From Trachythela sp. YZ-2020 (Eukaryota > Cnidaria > Anthozoa > Malacalcyonacea > Clavulariidae), in NCBI GenBank assembly GCA_016169945.1, contig JADLSH010000277.1:62001-126000 (forward strand): a DNA stretch of 64,000 bases. Direction: 5' to 3'. Within the stretch, counting starts at the first letter, position 1; each line of letters begins with the position of its first letter. This document shows, piece by piece, positions 11,500-22,770 of this stretch. Position numbers and translations under genes: made by a program. Under the pieces are notes generated by a model, which was not told where the DNA came from, did no database searches, and saw only the letters and a list, made by a program, of their open reading frames with translations.

Positions 11500-13000
11500 T
11501 TATGGCTGTCTATGTTTGTTGTTCAGGTGGTACTCTGTATTTAGGTGACGGGAAGAAGCGTTGTAATGTTTGAAGTGGTTTTGTGGCGACTCGAATGTCA
11601 TGTTTCCGTAATATCCGCTGGTAGGTTCTGTTACTCCATTAATGTACAGTACTGCCTAGAAGTAAGTTAACACTGCGGTTCGGTTGCGGTTCGTGCGGTT
11701 AGCGGGTGCGGTGCGTGCGGTTAGCGGGCGCTGTGCGTGCGGTTAGCGGGTGCCCTGCGTGCGGCTAGCGGGTGCCGTGCGTGCGGTTTGCGGTTGCGGT
11801 TCGTGTGCTAATCACACATCAAACAGAAAAACCACTGCGTCGTGTTCCGACGGTTTCCGATACAACTGTTATTATGCGGCAAACGGACTTGTTCCTATAT
11901 GGATTAATTTGTTTACTAAATTACTACTTACTACTAATAAACTGTATAACATACACAACTGATATGAATTTATATTATGAATATAGATAGCATCAAGAGT
12001 TAAGGCAAAGTATAAACTCAGATCATCAAACGTGTCACCAATACAAACCCAACGGGTTTGCCGCATGATATTTGCGTGTTAGTAAACAAGCAACCGTAAT
12101 GTGATAAGCGACACTTTTATAAATCTATTCAATCGCTCTACTATATTAATTCTACTTTGCTATAAATATGACGCAACGGTTGATAAAATGACAAGCTTGT
12201 TACACGTTGTCGACAGGCTTGCTACAGTACCAGCTTGTTAAGCCAACAACTTGTGAACAAGATGTGAGATTTTTACATGCGTAAATAAACCTAGTAACTT
12301 TTTGTCATACGCGCATCAGTTTAAAAGCCTATAGAAAAGGATTTATATAGCATGCAGCAAATTCCGAAGTCAACAACGCATTAATTTATAAAAAATACTT
12401 ATTATTGTAAGCGCATACCTTTACGTTTGCAAATCAGATTTTGTCGCATCTTTCCGTGTATTGTAGTTACGTGTATATGTAACAGAGAGCTGGGCTTATA
12501 CGGCACAAAACTTCCAAAGTTATAAACATACGCTAATAAAGAATCGTAGGATGAGACAGCTCAAACATTACAGTCAAACAAGTCAGACCTAGTTTTCTTA
12601 CTCTACTGTACGTATAAAGGAAGTTGTAAAAAAGCAATCAAATTTTTGATAATTTAAGTCAAGTTAAGATTTACGTAAAATTCCGAGTTCGTAAGTCGTA
12701 CTGTTTTCGTGTTCCGCCGTGAGTTACGGTCAAACCTCAACACGTCCACACAACCGCGGGCGACCCGCGTGCAGCCCCCGGGGAAACCGCGGGCAACCTC
12801 CGGGCAGACCGCGGGCGGCCTCCGGGCAGACCGCGGGGCGCCTGCGGTCAAACCGCGTGTGGCCCGCGGTTAACCGCGTATTTGTGTTCAGTTACTTCTA
12901 GGCAGTACTGTAAGGCAATGTTGCATATCCAGTAATGGGTTCGTCTTCAGTAAACCGTTTGAAAAATGATTCTACAAGTTCTTCAGGCGGCGGAACAGTC
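11500..13000 (-). pseudogene. Inverted partial copy of the Penelope element
   Basis: On the minus strand, 12911-13000 encodes PPEELVESFFKRFTEDEPI and GYATLPY, nearly the same as the plus-strand Penelope protein at about 14000-14085. The DNA at 11500-11646 is the reverse complement of about 14087-14230. The two parts form one continuous inverted copy of the segment before the GIY-YIG domain, separated by the DNA transposon at 11647-12910. Partial inverted copies at the 5' side are known for Penelope-like elements (terminal repeats in inverted orientation). Confidence 0.85.
11647..12910. mobile_element. Non-autonomous Tc1/mariner-type DNA transposon with TA duplication
   Basis: Both ends carry the perfect inverted repeat CAGTACTGCCTAGAAGTAA, flanked on each side by TA. 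The empty site can be read in the plus-strand Penelope copy at about 14082-14095, where the flanks are joined with one TA. Subterminal regions are GC-rich: GTGCGGTTAGCGGG repeats at 11680-11800 and CCGCGGGC-rich repeats at 12745-12885. The inner ~900 bp is AT-rich, with no transposase frame recognised. The TA duplication and CAGT terminus suggest Tc1/mariner, but the family is inferred. Confidence 0.85.
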
Positions 13001-13009
13001 TCCAGAATA

Positions 13010-14345
13010 TCAAGAACGATGGGAAACTTGACAAAAGTACTTATAACAGACTTCACTCCACTGACGGGTTGCCCCCAACTATACGAGGACCTATAAAACA
13101 TCATAAAGACGGCTAGGCTACCCTCTAAGACCCATTGTTACCACCATCGGCTCGGCACTCTACAACACCTCAAAATTCCTTACGGCTATCTTGTTACCAC
13201 TTCAAAACAGCAGTGGTTATCCAGGGAATTTCACCCAGTTCGTGAAAGATCTAGCAAAAACCACGACTGAAGAAGATGAAATTATGGTGTCATTTGATGT
13301 CGTTTCCCTCCTCACCGCAATCCCAGTTCAAAAAGCATGCCAATACATACGCAAAAAACTTGAACGTGACAACTCTCTAGGTTCTCGCACTAACCTGACC
13401 ATTGATGATATTATTTCACTGTTAGATTTTATTCTCTCTAACAATTATTTTATTTATGACAAAGACACATACAAACAAATAAACGGATGTGCTATGGGCA
13501 GCCCAGTTAGCCCAGTGGTTGCCAATTTGTGCATGGAAGAAATCGAAGATGTGGCCATTCAAACAACACCTACCAGATCTAAATTTTGGAAACGTTTCGT
13601 TGACGATAGCTTTTCTATTCTGAAAAGAAGTGCTGTTTCCAGTTTTCGTTACACTTTAAATAACATTGACCCTAACATAAAATTTACTATAGAACATGAA
13701 GATAACAACAAACTTGCATTCCTTGACGTACTTGTATCCCGACACGAACGTAAGCTTAACGTTGATGTATATAGAAACCTACACTCACGGGCAGATACTT
13801 GGATCACAGTTCACACCATGACAACGAACACAAAATTAGCGCCGCTAGAACGTTGATACACAGAGCCATATCATTACCAAGTACACAAGAGAGGAAACAG
13901 AAAGAACTTGGTCATATTACCAATACATTAGCAGCCAACGGATACCCAAAGAAAGTTGTAGACCAAACGGTTAAAAAAGTTACATCCACTCAGACTGTTC
14001 CGTCGCCTGAAGAACTTGTAGGAACATTTCTCAAACGGTTTACTGAAGACGAATCCATTACTGGATATGCAACATTGCCTTACATTAATGGAATAACAGA
14101 ACCTATCAGGCGGATATTACGGAAACATGACATTCGAGCCGCCACAAAACCACTTCAAACATTAGAACGCTTCTTCCCGTCACTTAAATACAGAGTACCA
14201 CCCGAACAACAAACGAACGTTGTCTACAGAATCCCATGCTTAGACTGTCCATGGTCATACATTGGTGAAACCGGGAGAGCATTTTTGACAAGAAAAAAAA
14301 ATCTATATAAATCTGAGCATTTCTCGTTCACTGCCTATGGGGGGA
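13010..14345 (+). pseudogene. Penelope-like element: reverse transcriptase and truncated GIY-YIG endonuclease
   Basis: Reverse transcriptase runs from about 13060: the PLRPIVTT region is off the main frame after what looks like a 5-bp GGCTA duplication near 13110. It continues with VSFDVVSLLTAIPV, GCAMGSPVSPVVANL and the catalytic RFVDDSF box. A one-base loss near 13776 shifts it into the frame of 13799-14365, which holds the linker and the start of the GIY-YIG nuclease (NVVYRIPCLDCPWSYIGETGRAF). It stops at about 14345, before the nuclease is complete, where GACACTATCCGC repeats begin. In Penelope elements the nuclease nicks the target and the RT copies the RNA there. This copy is inactive. 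Confidence 0.9.
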
Positions 14346-14472
14346 CACTATCCGCGAAGATGTAATTAGAGGGGACACTATCCGCTAGCGGATACTGTTC
14401 GGGTGGACACTATCCGCGGGGGGACACTATCCGCGGGGGGACACTATCCGCGGGGGGACACTATCCGCTGTG
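14336..14472. repeat. GACACTATCCGC minisatellite
   Basis: About seven copies of GGGGGGACACTATCCGC-like units of 17-18 bp occur here, one containing the palindrome CCGCTAGCGG. It starts exactly where the Penelope coding sequence breaks off. Confidence 0.8.
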
Positions 14473-14949
14473 ACACCACCACTGACTCATCACCTAAAGC
14501 CTAAATCAGGGAAGGTTGAGGGAAAGTATTACTCCATTTGCTTTTAAATGCTGAGTGAGCAAAACCATGTTACGTGCTGAATCGCATTGGGTATAGACAA
14601 GTGAGTTTACCAGAGTAAAAAAGTTGAAGATCTACTTCATGATTCAAAATGTAATTAAGTGTTCATGCATGATCAATGTTGTAAGTGGCCAGCGCAGTGC
14701 CGCCAGGTTTCCGTCCAGCAGTTGGTTCGGGTACTTTATGTAAATATGTATATAATATAGCTTAAAATACGTCACAATGATTCATTGTAACTTAATAGTA
14801 TGATTGATTAAGGTTGAAATTTAATTTAATTGTTGTCAGGTCGTAGCGAGACGAGGATAATCTTAACTCACGCATGTAAAAATAATCTTGTAAATGAATA
14901 AATCGATAGAATACAGTCCCTTGAATGTTGTTTGTCTGTGAAACCAGTG

Positions 14950-15400
14950 CGGCAGAGATCTAGTGAGGTTCCGCAAAACAGTGGTTCGATCGAACCGGAT
15001 TTGTGTACAAGGCTGTGAACAAAGAACGTTAGTGGTTTTATCGGACCCTCTGAGGGTACAAGACATAGATAGAGTAGAGTTAGTCCAAGTAAATTTTGTA
15101 GCACAGAGAATTAATGATGATAGTCTGGAGAGTAGTGTTCAGAAGCTGTGGACTTTTGAAGGGTTAGGCATCATTGAGGAAGATACAGTAAGGTACATGA
15201 GGAGTTTTTAGATGGCATATCTTTCACTGGTAGTAGATATTCTGTGAAATTGCCCTGGAAGGAAAGTCACGACAAATTGCCTGATAATTATGCAAATAGC
15301 TTAGGTAGAATGAAGAATCAGTTGCGACAACTGAAAAGGGAGCCAATGACTCAATGCAACAAGTATATGAATCGGATCAATTTAACAACTGAAGGACTGC
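14950..15400 (+). pseudogene. BEL/Pao retrotransposon pol fragment
   Basis: The translation reads QKLWTFEGLGI, then after a stop at about 15209 FTGSRYSVKLPWKESHDKLP and SLGRMKNQLRQLKRE. This is the characteristic stretch between protease and reverse transcriptase of BEL/Pao pol proteins (WE.E.LGI, RY.V.LPWK, LP.NY..S..RL..L.RRL). Only about 150 residues remain, with frame breaks; RT, integrase and LTRs are absent. The assignment rests on the motif pattern. Confidence 0.75.
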
Positions 15401-15688
15401 CCTTGTGAAAAGTTGGGGACTTAAGGACTGCCTTTGTGAAAAGTTGAAATCCGGGCAGAAAGGGGGGGGGGGGGGGGGGTGGTACGAAGCCCGTACGATG
15501 TGTGATTGTTTAGTCTTCCCAATCTAGAATCCTAAGTAAAAAAGGCCTATGGTGGTTGAATTTACGCGCATAGTAGCGATCATGAGCGACTTCAAATATG
15601 GCGGCCAAGTTGGCTTCAGTGAGCCAAAATGCAGATCCAATTATATCCCTACAAAATGAAGTATTACAGAAAACAGACTTATGCATTA

Positions 15689-16207
15689 CCGTAAATGCTC
15701 GTTTTAGCGCCGCTCCCGGTTAAGCGCCGCACCTAGGATTAAAATAATTTAATAAGCGCCGTTCCCGATTAAGCGCCGCACCTGTCTAACTATAGTGCGG
15801 CGCTTAATCGGGGTAATAAAGGGTTTAAGCTTGACGTTTACCGCAATCGCAATTGAACTAACTAATTCGGATATCGAAGATGCTTCTGGTCCTGATTTAT
15901 GGGTAGATAGTGATCAAGATGACGATGATGAGGAGGACATTGATATTCTATAATTCGAGTTATAAATAAAAAGCTATGTAATTGATCTTCTATTCTAGTT
16001 ATATGCACCAAAGTGACATTATATTCGTTGACACTATATATCATGTAAACAGTTTTGTTAATTTGTTAGGTTTTAGGCAATAAAAATTTTTGGTCGAAAA
16101 TTATTTAATAAGCGCCGCTCCCGGTTAAGCGCCGCTCCCGATTAAGCGCCGCACTCAGGATCAGAAAAATGTAATAAGCGCCGCGGCGCTAAAACGAGCA
16201 TTTACGG
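15689..16207 (+). mobile_element. 519-bp DNA transposon derivative with TA duplication (copy 1)
   Basis: Terminal inverted repeats begin CCGTAAATGCTCGTTTTAGC and continue GCCGC at both ends, flanked by TA. Subterminal arrays of AAGCGCCGC phrases occur on both sides. An internal plus-strand reading near 15868-15951 ends in a very acidic tail (DLWVDSDQDDDDEEDIDIL) before a stop. Such a tail resembles the C-terminus of pogo/Tigger-like transposases, so this could be an internally deleted pogo-type element. That last step is inference. Confidence 0.85.
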
Positions 16208-16215
16208 TATTCAAA

Positions 16216-18122
16216 ATGGCCGAAGCTCCTCCTCCAGATATTTTAAATTATGTATATGATTCTTGCTGTCAATTGCCTACTGGAAAAGAAGCAAGAAATC
16301 ACGTTATAAGCAAAGGCCTTGCCAGCCTAAAGATGTTAGCTTCTCTGAAGACAAACGAAATCGTCGGTTTCAAGTATCCTGGTACGAAAGGTTTGACTGG
16401 CTGGAGTATTCTAAATCACTGAATAAAGCTTACTGTTTTTACTGCAGAGTATTTAATGCACAGGTGAGGTGAGTTTTAGCTTCGTTGGCTTGACATTGTG
16501 TTGTAAACACTAAATTTGACTTTATTAAATCTGACACTAAATTTGACTATAGTAAATTGGAACTCTGATTATCTTTAAATGCCTACAAAAATTAAATAGT
16601 CTGCAGTGTAAAAACACTAATTTTCCTTCTTTTCAGACAATTAATTTTAACCCATTTAGCATCGAGCAAAATTTTGCTCTTCTCATTGATCACATCTGGC
16701 ACACTCATAATTATTGAATATCGTCAAACTGTTTTCCTAGGTCTCGGCAAAGGGCGACCTCGCCTTTGTCAAAGTTGGATTTGGTAATTGGAAGAAATCT
16801 GAAGTTTTGACAAAGCACCAAAAATCAGATTCACAAGCATTCTCTTCAGGCATACCGTTATTGGAAAGATCAGAAGCCAATACATCACCAGCTAAGCGAA
16901 GAAGCAGAAAGACAAGAGTCTTATCGTCAAGAAACAGTGAGTAATTATATAGAAATTTCTCTCTTCCAAAATTTTCCTTCAAGAAAGTACTGCAATATGG
17001 AAAGTACTGCATGGAAAGTACTTCATTTTCAGTACAAACACCAAATAGTTCTATTTAAAGAAACCTTTGGTATTTAGGTGGAAAAAAATCGAACGATTAT
17101 TGGCAAGCTGATTGATATGGTACAACTCCTGAGGAAACTGAATTTACCCTTTAGGAGACGCCACGAGGGCGAATGGTCGATGAACAAAGGGTTTTTCAAG
17201 GAATTTCTTGCACATCAAGCAAAGAGTGACCCAATTTTGGAAAGCCATCTAAATGATTCTGCAGGTAATCGCCCTTTAATTATATTATATTGAAATCGTC
17301 TAAATAGTAGACATGTTCCTAAATGTAAGATATGAAATATTGGCTATTAAATGTTGGTTTGTAGTATTGTTTAAAATATACAAGTTTGCTAGCAGTCAGA
17401 ATTATATTGTTTGTAGATAACGCGAAGTATACCAGCCCTGAAATTCAGAATCAAATGATCCAGATGGTTGGTTCTGCTATCCTGGACGAAATGGTATGCA
17501 GGATCAAAGAAGTAAAGCTATATTCAATTATAGCAGATGAAACTCCTGATAATAGCAAAACAGAACAGTTATCTCTGCTTGTCCGGTACGTTTGGAATAG
17601 TCAAGTGGAAGAACGGCTTTTGGGAGTTATACCAGTGAAAGAAATCACAGCTGAATTTCTGTTCAATACTGTTTGCGAAAATATAGAAGGACATATGGAC
17701 TGGAAATTTCAGATATATATGCGCACAGTGTTATGATGGTGCAAGCAATGTGTCAGGAGTTCACACTGGATTGCAAGCACGAATTAAAGAACTTTCACCC
17801 TCTGCTCTGTTCACCCACTGCTGCACCCATGTTTTAACCTCGTCATTGTGGACACAATGAATAACAACCAAATTGCAAAAGATTTCTTTGGAACATTGCA
17901 AAATTTGAACTTGTTCGTCGAAAACTGCACCAAACGACATGCAGTTTATTTGGAACAGCAAAGAAAGGTGAATCAGGCTTCTGGTGAAGAAGAAACAAAG
18001 CGAGAATATGTATTGAAGAAATTGTCCGACACCAGATGGCCTGTCGGGCGGACAGCATTAAGCATTCCACCACAGCATAGAAGCTGTCATTGCAACGTTA
18101 AAAGATATCCGAGAAAATGAAA
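16216..18122 (+). pseudogene. hAT-like transposase pseudogene with TTF zinc finger and DUF4371 (copy 1)
   Basis: It begins MAEAPPPDILNYVYDSC. After a frame break near 16320 it gives a TTF-type zinc finger region (SWYERFDWLEYS, then AYCFYCRVF), donor CAG|GTGAGG at 16463. Further exons: 16741-16936 (GFGNWKKSEVLTKHQKSDS), 17078-17263 (RRHEGEWSMNKGFFKEFL) and from 17418 a DUF4371-like part (AKYTSPEIQNQMIQMVG, IADETPDNSKTEQLSLLVRY). After another break come CYDGASNVSG and LFTHCCTHVL. This order matches hAT-family transposases and related ZMYM/ZNF862-like proteins. The C-terminal dimerisation domain is missing because a LINE interrupts the frame at about 18123. Several frameshifts make it dead. Confidence 0.8.
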
Positions 18123-20117
18123 ATAAAGCAAATATTATTATTATTATTTTATTATTATTATACAATTACATGCTCCCAAAAGGGCTTTTCGGCATACAAT
18201 TACAATAGAAAGACTAAAATATGCTATTATATACATGATTGTTCAATTATTTAAAATGTGTTTCTTTACTTCAGATTTAAAATGTTTGGCAGGCTGTTCC
18301 AATGTTTGGCCGCGCGATAATGAAACGTTTTTTGGTCGTAGTTTATATTTGATTTTGGAATTGCTAGATCTTTGCTGGATCTAGTAGAATAATTGTGGAT
18401 AGTATCTCGCAGATAGAATTTCTCACTCAGGTAAGGCGGTGAAAGACCGTTCATGCACTTGTATGTTTGTACAATATCTTTGTATACAAGTGTTTGGTCG
18501 ACCGTCATCCATTTCAATTCTCTTAAGATAGGTGTGATCTGGTCAAACTTTCGTGTATTCGAAATAACACGAGCTGCGAAATTTTGGACCAGCTGGAGTT
18601 TCTTTACGTTTTTTGCTGTTGTATTTGCCCATACGGACGGACAATAAAACAACCTTGTCAAGACCAATGCTTGAACCACTGAACACAACGTTTCCTGATC
18701 CAGAAGATGACGGATCCTACGGATTTGACATAACTTGGCCATGCATTTAGAAACCAACAGACTGGTGTGTTCATCGAATTTCATATATACATCTAACCAG
18801 ACTCCCAAGTCTTTGGCAGAAAAAACAGGGAATAGCGTTTTGCCTAAAAAACTCAGCGAGAACTCTTCAGTAAATGGTTTTAGCAAAGCTGGTGATCCGA
18901 ATAACATGAATTTTGTCTTTTCTGGATTTTATTAAAAGTGAGTTTGTACAACACCAGCTTGTTATTCTAGTTAGATCTTCTTCCAATTTGGGCTTTGCGT
19001 CCGATTTATCCTGCACTGAAAAGGACAAAAATATTTTACTATCGTCAACGAAAGATTCGAGGCCACTGTTTACCACTGCGGTTGGAAGGTCATTTGTATA
19101 AATGCTGAAGAGGAGAGGGGAAATAATCGATCCTTGAGGGACACCGTGTGTGATATGAAGTGGCGTTGACTTGCTTGAGCCAGTTTTCACGTATTGTGAT
19201 CTACCAGTGAGATAGCTGCGGAACCACTTTGTGGCTGATTCGGACAAACCAATGTTCGCCAATTTCCTTAACAAAACTTCGTGACTTAAATTGTCGAAAG
19301 CTTTAGACATGTCTATCAAAATCAAAGCCGTCACCTTTTTCTGATCCATTGCCTGTAGTATTTGGTCAGTTATGAAAATGTTCAAAGTTTCGGTTGAATG
19401 ACTCTTTTTATTACCGCTTTGGTGGGTGGAAAGACTTTCGTTTTTTTTGTAAAAAATCAATTAATTGGTTTAATGCCACCTTTACGCATATTTTTTATGC
19501 GATCGCTAACATGGAGAGTGGACGGTTATTGGATGCAACTTTCCAAAGTTTCCAAACATCAGGGTATGTGGAAGACATCTGGGACTTATTGATAATATTA
19601 GTTAATGGCATTAGGATAGTTGGTAGTGAATCTTTTATCACTCGCATGTGGACGATGTCCGGCCCAGGAGATTTGTGTGTAGGCATGGACAATATAATCC
19701 TTTTTACTATATCGCTTGTAGTTGGTTGGAAATTAAATCTGAGATGATGGTTAATAGGGCGCCTATGGGCAGCATACGGTGTATATTGTATTTCTGCGCC
19801 AATTGTTTGACTGCATGCGAAGTGGATTCTCCAACTTTAGAGAAATACAAATTAAACTCTTCTGCCAATTAAGCGGTGTCTTTAGAGAAAATATGATCTG
19901 GACTTTCTCTTGAAGGCAAGTATTGATTTATCACCTTCCATATCGCCCCGGGATTTCCTTCGCAGTTTTGTAGTTGATTGCGAGCGTAGGATTCCCACCT
20001 TCTTTCAGCATGGATTTGGTAGCATTTCTGGCATTCTTGAAAAGTGACCAATCATCGAGGCGTCTGGTTTCACAAAAAATTCGATGCAGGTGATCACACT
20101 TTTTCATGGCTTGTTTT
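18123..20117 (-). pseudogene. LINE inserted in the hAT pseudogene (copy 1, cut at the junction)
   Basis: Minus-strand frames carry, in protein order: KSPGPDIVHMRVIKDSLP (19495-19692), an apparent internal deletion after WKVASNNRPLSML, then LILIDMSKAFDNLSHEVLL and THGVPQGSIISPLLFSIYTN with the catalytic SFVDDSK (18867-19460). The thumb is at 18266-18907 (RLFYCPSVWANTT, LQLVQNFAARVI). The 3' tail is an ATT microsatellite at 18131-18162. Its insertion point interrupts the hAT reading at an ENENKA codon run. It is a CR1/L2-like element by pattern, and inactive. Confidence 0.85.
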
Positions 20118-20335
20118 GGGGGGGGGTGGTACGAAGCCCGTACGATGTGTGATTGTTTAGTCTTCCCAATCTAGAATCCTAAGTAAAAAAGGCCTATGGT
20201 GGTTGAATTTACGCGCATAGTAGCGATCATGAGCGACTTCAAATATGGCGGCCAAGTTGGCTTCAGTGAGCCAAAATGCAGATCCAATTATATCCCTACA
20301 AAATGAAGTATTACAGAAAACAGACTTATGCATTA

Positions 20336-20856
20336 CCGTAAATGCTCGTTTTAGCGCCGCTCCCGGTTAAGCGCCGCACCTAGGATTAAAATAATTTAAT
20401 AAGCGCCGTTCCCGATTAAGCGCCGCACCTGTCTAACTATAGTGCGGCGCTTAATCGGGGTAATAAAGGGTTTAAGCTTGACGTTTACCGCAATCGCAAT
20501 TGAACTAACTAATTCGGATATCGAAGATGCTTCTGGTCCTGATTTATGGGTAGATAGTGATCAAGATGACGATGATGAGGAGGACATTGATATTCTATAA
20601 TTCGAGTTATAAATAAAAAGCTATGTAATTGATCTTCTATTCTTGTTATATGCACCAAAGTGACATTATATTCGTTGACACTATATATCATGTAAACAGT
20701 TTTTGTTAATTTGTTAGGTTTTTAGGCAATAAAAATTTTTGGTCGAAAATTATTTAATAAGCGCCGCTCCCGGTTAAGCGCCGCTCCCGATTAAGCGCCG
20801 CACTCAGGATCAGAAAAATGTAATAAGCGCCGCGGCGCTAAAACGAGCATTTACGG
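20336..20856 (+). mobile_element. DNA transposon derivative with TA duplication (copy 2)
   Basis: This is the counterpart of 15689-16207 in the second tandem copy, with two extra T in homopolymers. It has the same terminal inverted repeats, TA flanks and acidic tail. Confidence 0.85.
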
Positions 20857-20864
20857 TATTCAAA

Positions 20865-22770
20865 ATGGCCGAAGCTCCTCCTCCAGATATTTTAAATTAT
20901 GTATATGATTCTTGCTGTCAATTGCCTACTGGAAAAGAAGCAAGAAATCACGTTATAAGCAAAGGCCTTGCCAGCCTAAAGATGTTAGCTTCTCTGAAGA
21001 CAAACGAAATCGTCGGTTTCAAGTATCCTGGTACGAAAGGTTTGACTGGCTGGAGTATTCTAAATCACTGAATAAAGCTTACTGTTTTTACTGCAGAGTA
21101 TTTAATGCACAGGTGAGGTGAGTTTTAGCTTCGTTGGCTTGACATTGTGTTGTAAACACTAAATTTGACTTTATTAAATCTGACACTAAATTTGACTATA
21201 GTAAATTGGAACTCTGATTATCTTTAAATGCCTACAAAAATTAAATAGTCTGCAGTGTAAAAACACTAATTTTCCTTCTTTTCAGACAATTAATTTTAAC
21301 CCATTTAGCATCGAGCAAAATTTTGCTCTTCTCATTGATCACATCTGGCACACTCATAATTATTGAATATCGTCAAACTGTTTTCCTAGGTCTCGGCAAA
21401 GGGCGACCTCGCCTTTGTCAAAGTTGGATTTGGTAATTGGAAGAAATCTGAAGTTTTGACAAAGCACCAAAAATCAGATTCACAAGCATTCTCTTCAGGC
21501 ATACCGTTATTGGAAAGATCAGAAGCCAATACATCACCAGCTAAGCGAAGAAGCAGAAAGACAAGAGTCTTATCGTCAAGAAACAGTGAGTAATTATATA
21601 GAAATTTCTCTCTTCCAAAATTTTCCTTCAAGAAAGTACTGCAATATGGAAAGTACTGCATGGAAAGTACTTCATTTTCAGTACAAACACCAAATAGTTC
21701 TATTTAAAGAAACCTTTGGTATTTAGGTGGAAAAAAATCGAACGATTATTGGCAAGCTGATTGATATGGTACAACTCCTGAGGAAACTGAATTTACCCTT
21801 TAGGAGACGCCACGAGGGCGAATGGTCGATGAACAAAGGGTTTTCAAGGAATTTCTTGCACATCAAGCAAAGAGTGACCCAATTTTGGAAAGCCATCTAA
21901 ATGATTCTGCAGGTAATCGCCCTTTAATTATATTATATTGAAATCGTCTAAATAGTAGACATGTTCCTAAATGTAAGATATGAAATATTGGCTATTAAAT
22001 GTTGGTTTGTAGTATTGTTTAAAATATACAAGTTTGCTAGCAGTCAGAATTATATTGTTTGTAGATAACGCGAAGTATACCAGCCCTGAAATTCAGAATC
22101 AAATGATCCAGATGGTTGGTTCTGCTATCCTGGACGAAATGGTATGCAGGATCAAAGAAGTAAAGCTATATTCAATTATAGCAGATGAAACTCCTGATAA
22201 TAGCAAAACAGAACAGTTATCTCTGCTTGTCCGGTACGTTTGGAATAGTCAAGTGGAAGAACGGCTTTTGGGAGTTATACCAGTGAAAGAAATCACAGCT
22301 GAATTTCTGTTCAATACTGTTTGCGAAAATATAGAAGGACATATGGACTGGAAATTTCAGATATATATGCGCACAGTGTTATGATGGTGCAAGCAATGTG
22401 TCAGGAGTTCACACTGGATTGCAAGCACGAATTAAAGAACTTTCACCCTCTGCTCTGTTCACCCACTGCTGCACCCATGTTTTAACCTCGTCATTGTGGA
22501 CACAATGAATAACAACCAAATTGCAAAAGATTTCTTTGGAACATTGCAAAATTTGAACTTGTTCGTCGAAAACTGCACCAAACGACATGCAGTTTATTTG
22601 GAACAGCAAAGAAAGGTGAATCAGGCTTCTGGTGAAGAAGAAACAAAGCGAGAATATGTATTGAAGAAATTGTCCGACACCAGATGGCCTGTCGGGCGGA
22701 CAGCATTAAGCATTCCACCACAGCATAGAAGCTGTCATTGCAACGTTAAAAGATATCCGAGAAAATGAAA
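20865..22770 (+). pseudogene. hAT-like transposase pseudogene (copy 2)
   Basis: Same structure and same frame breaks as copy 1 at 16216-18122, with one extra difference: a T is missing near 21842, in the exon with GEWSMNKGF, so that exon is also frameshifted. The shared lesions show the gene was already broken before the duplication. Confidence 0.8.

Larger units (their letters stand above)
15465..20117. repeat. 4.65-kb tandem duplication, copy 1
   Basis: It begins in a poly-G run followed by TGGTACGAAGCCCGTACGAT and ends in the LINE at CATGGCTTGTTTT, where copy 2 starts directly with the same poly-G. Contents: MITE, hAT-like pseudogene and most of a LINE. Only about seven differences from copy 2 were noticed by eye, mostly single-base homopolymer changes (for example near 16050, 16070 and 17205). 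Confidence 0.95.

Noticed and set aside
15862..16044. 60-residue minus-strand ORF in the GCGCCGC element
   Set aside because: No motif; the plus-strand acidic tail is the more meaningful reading of the same DNA.
16737..17012. 91-residue minus-strand ORF in the hAT pseudogene
   Set aside because: It is the reverse strand of the GFGNWKKSEVLTKHQ exon.
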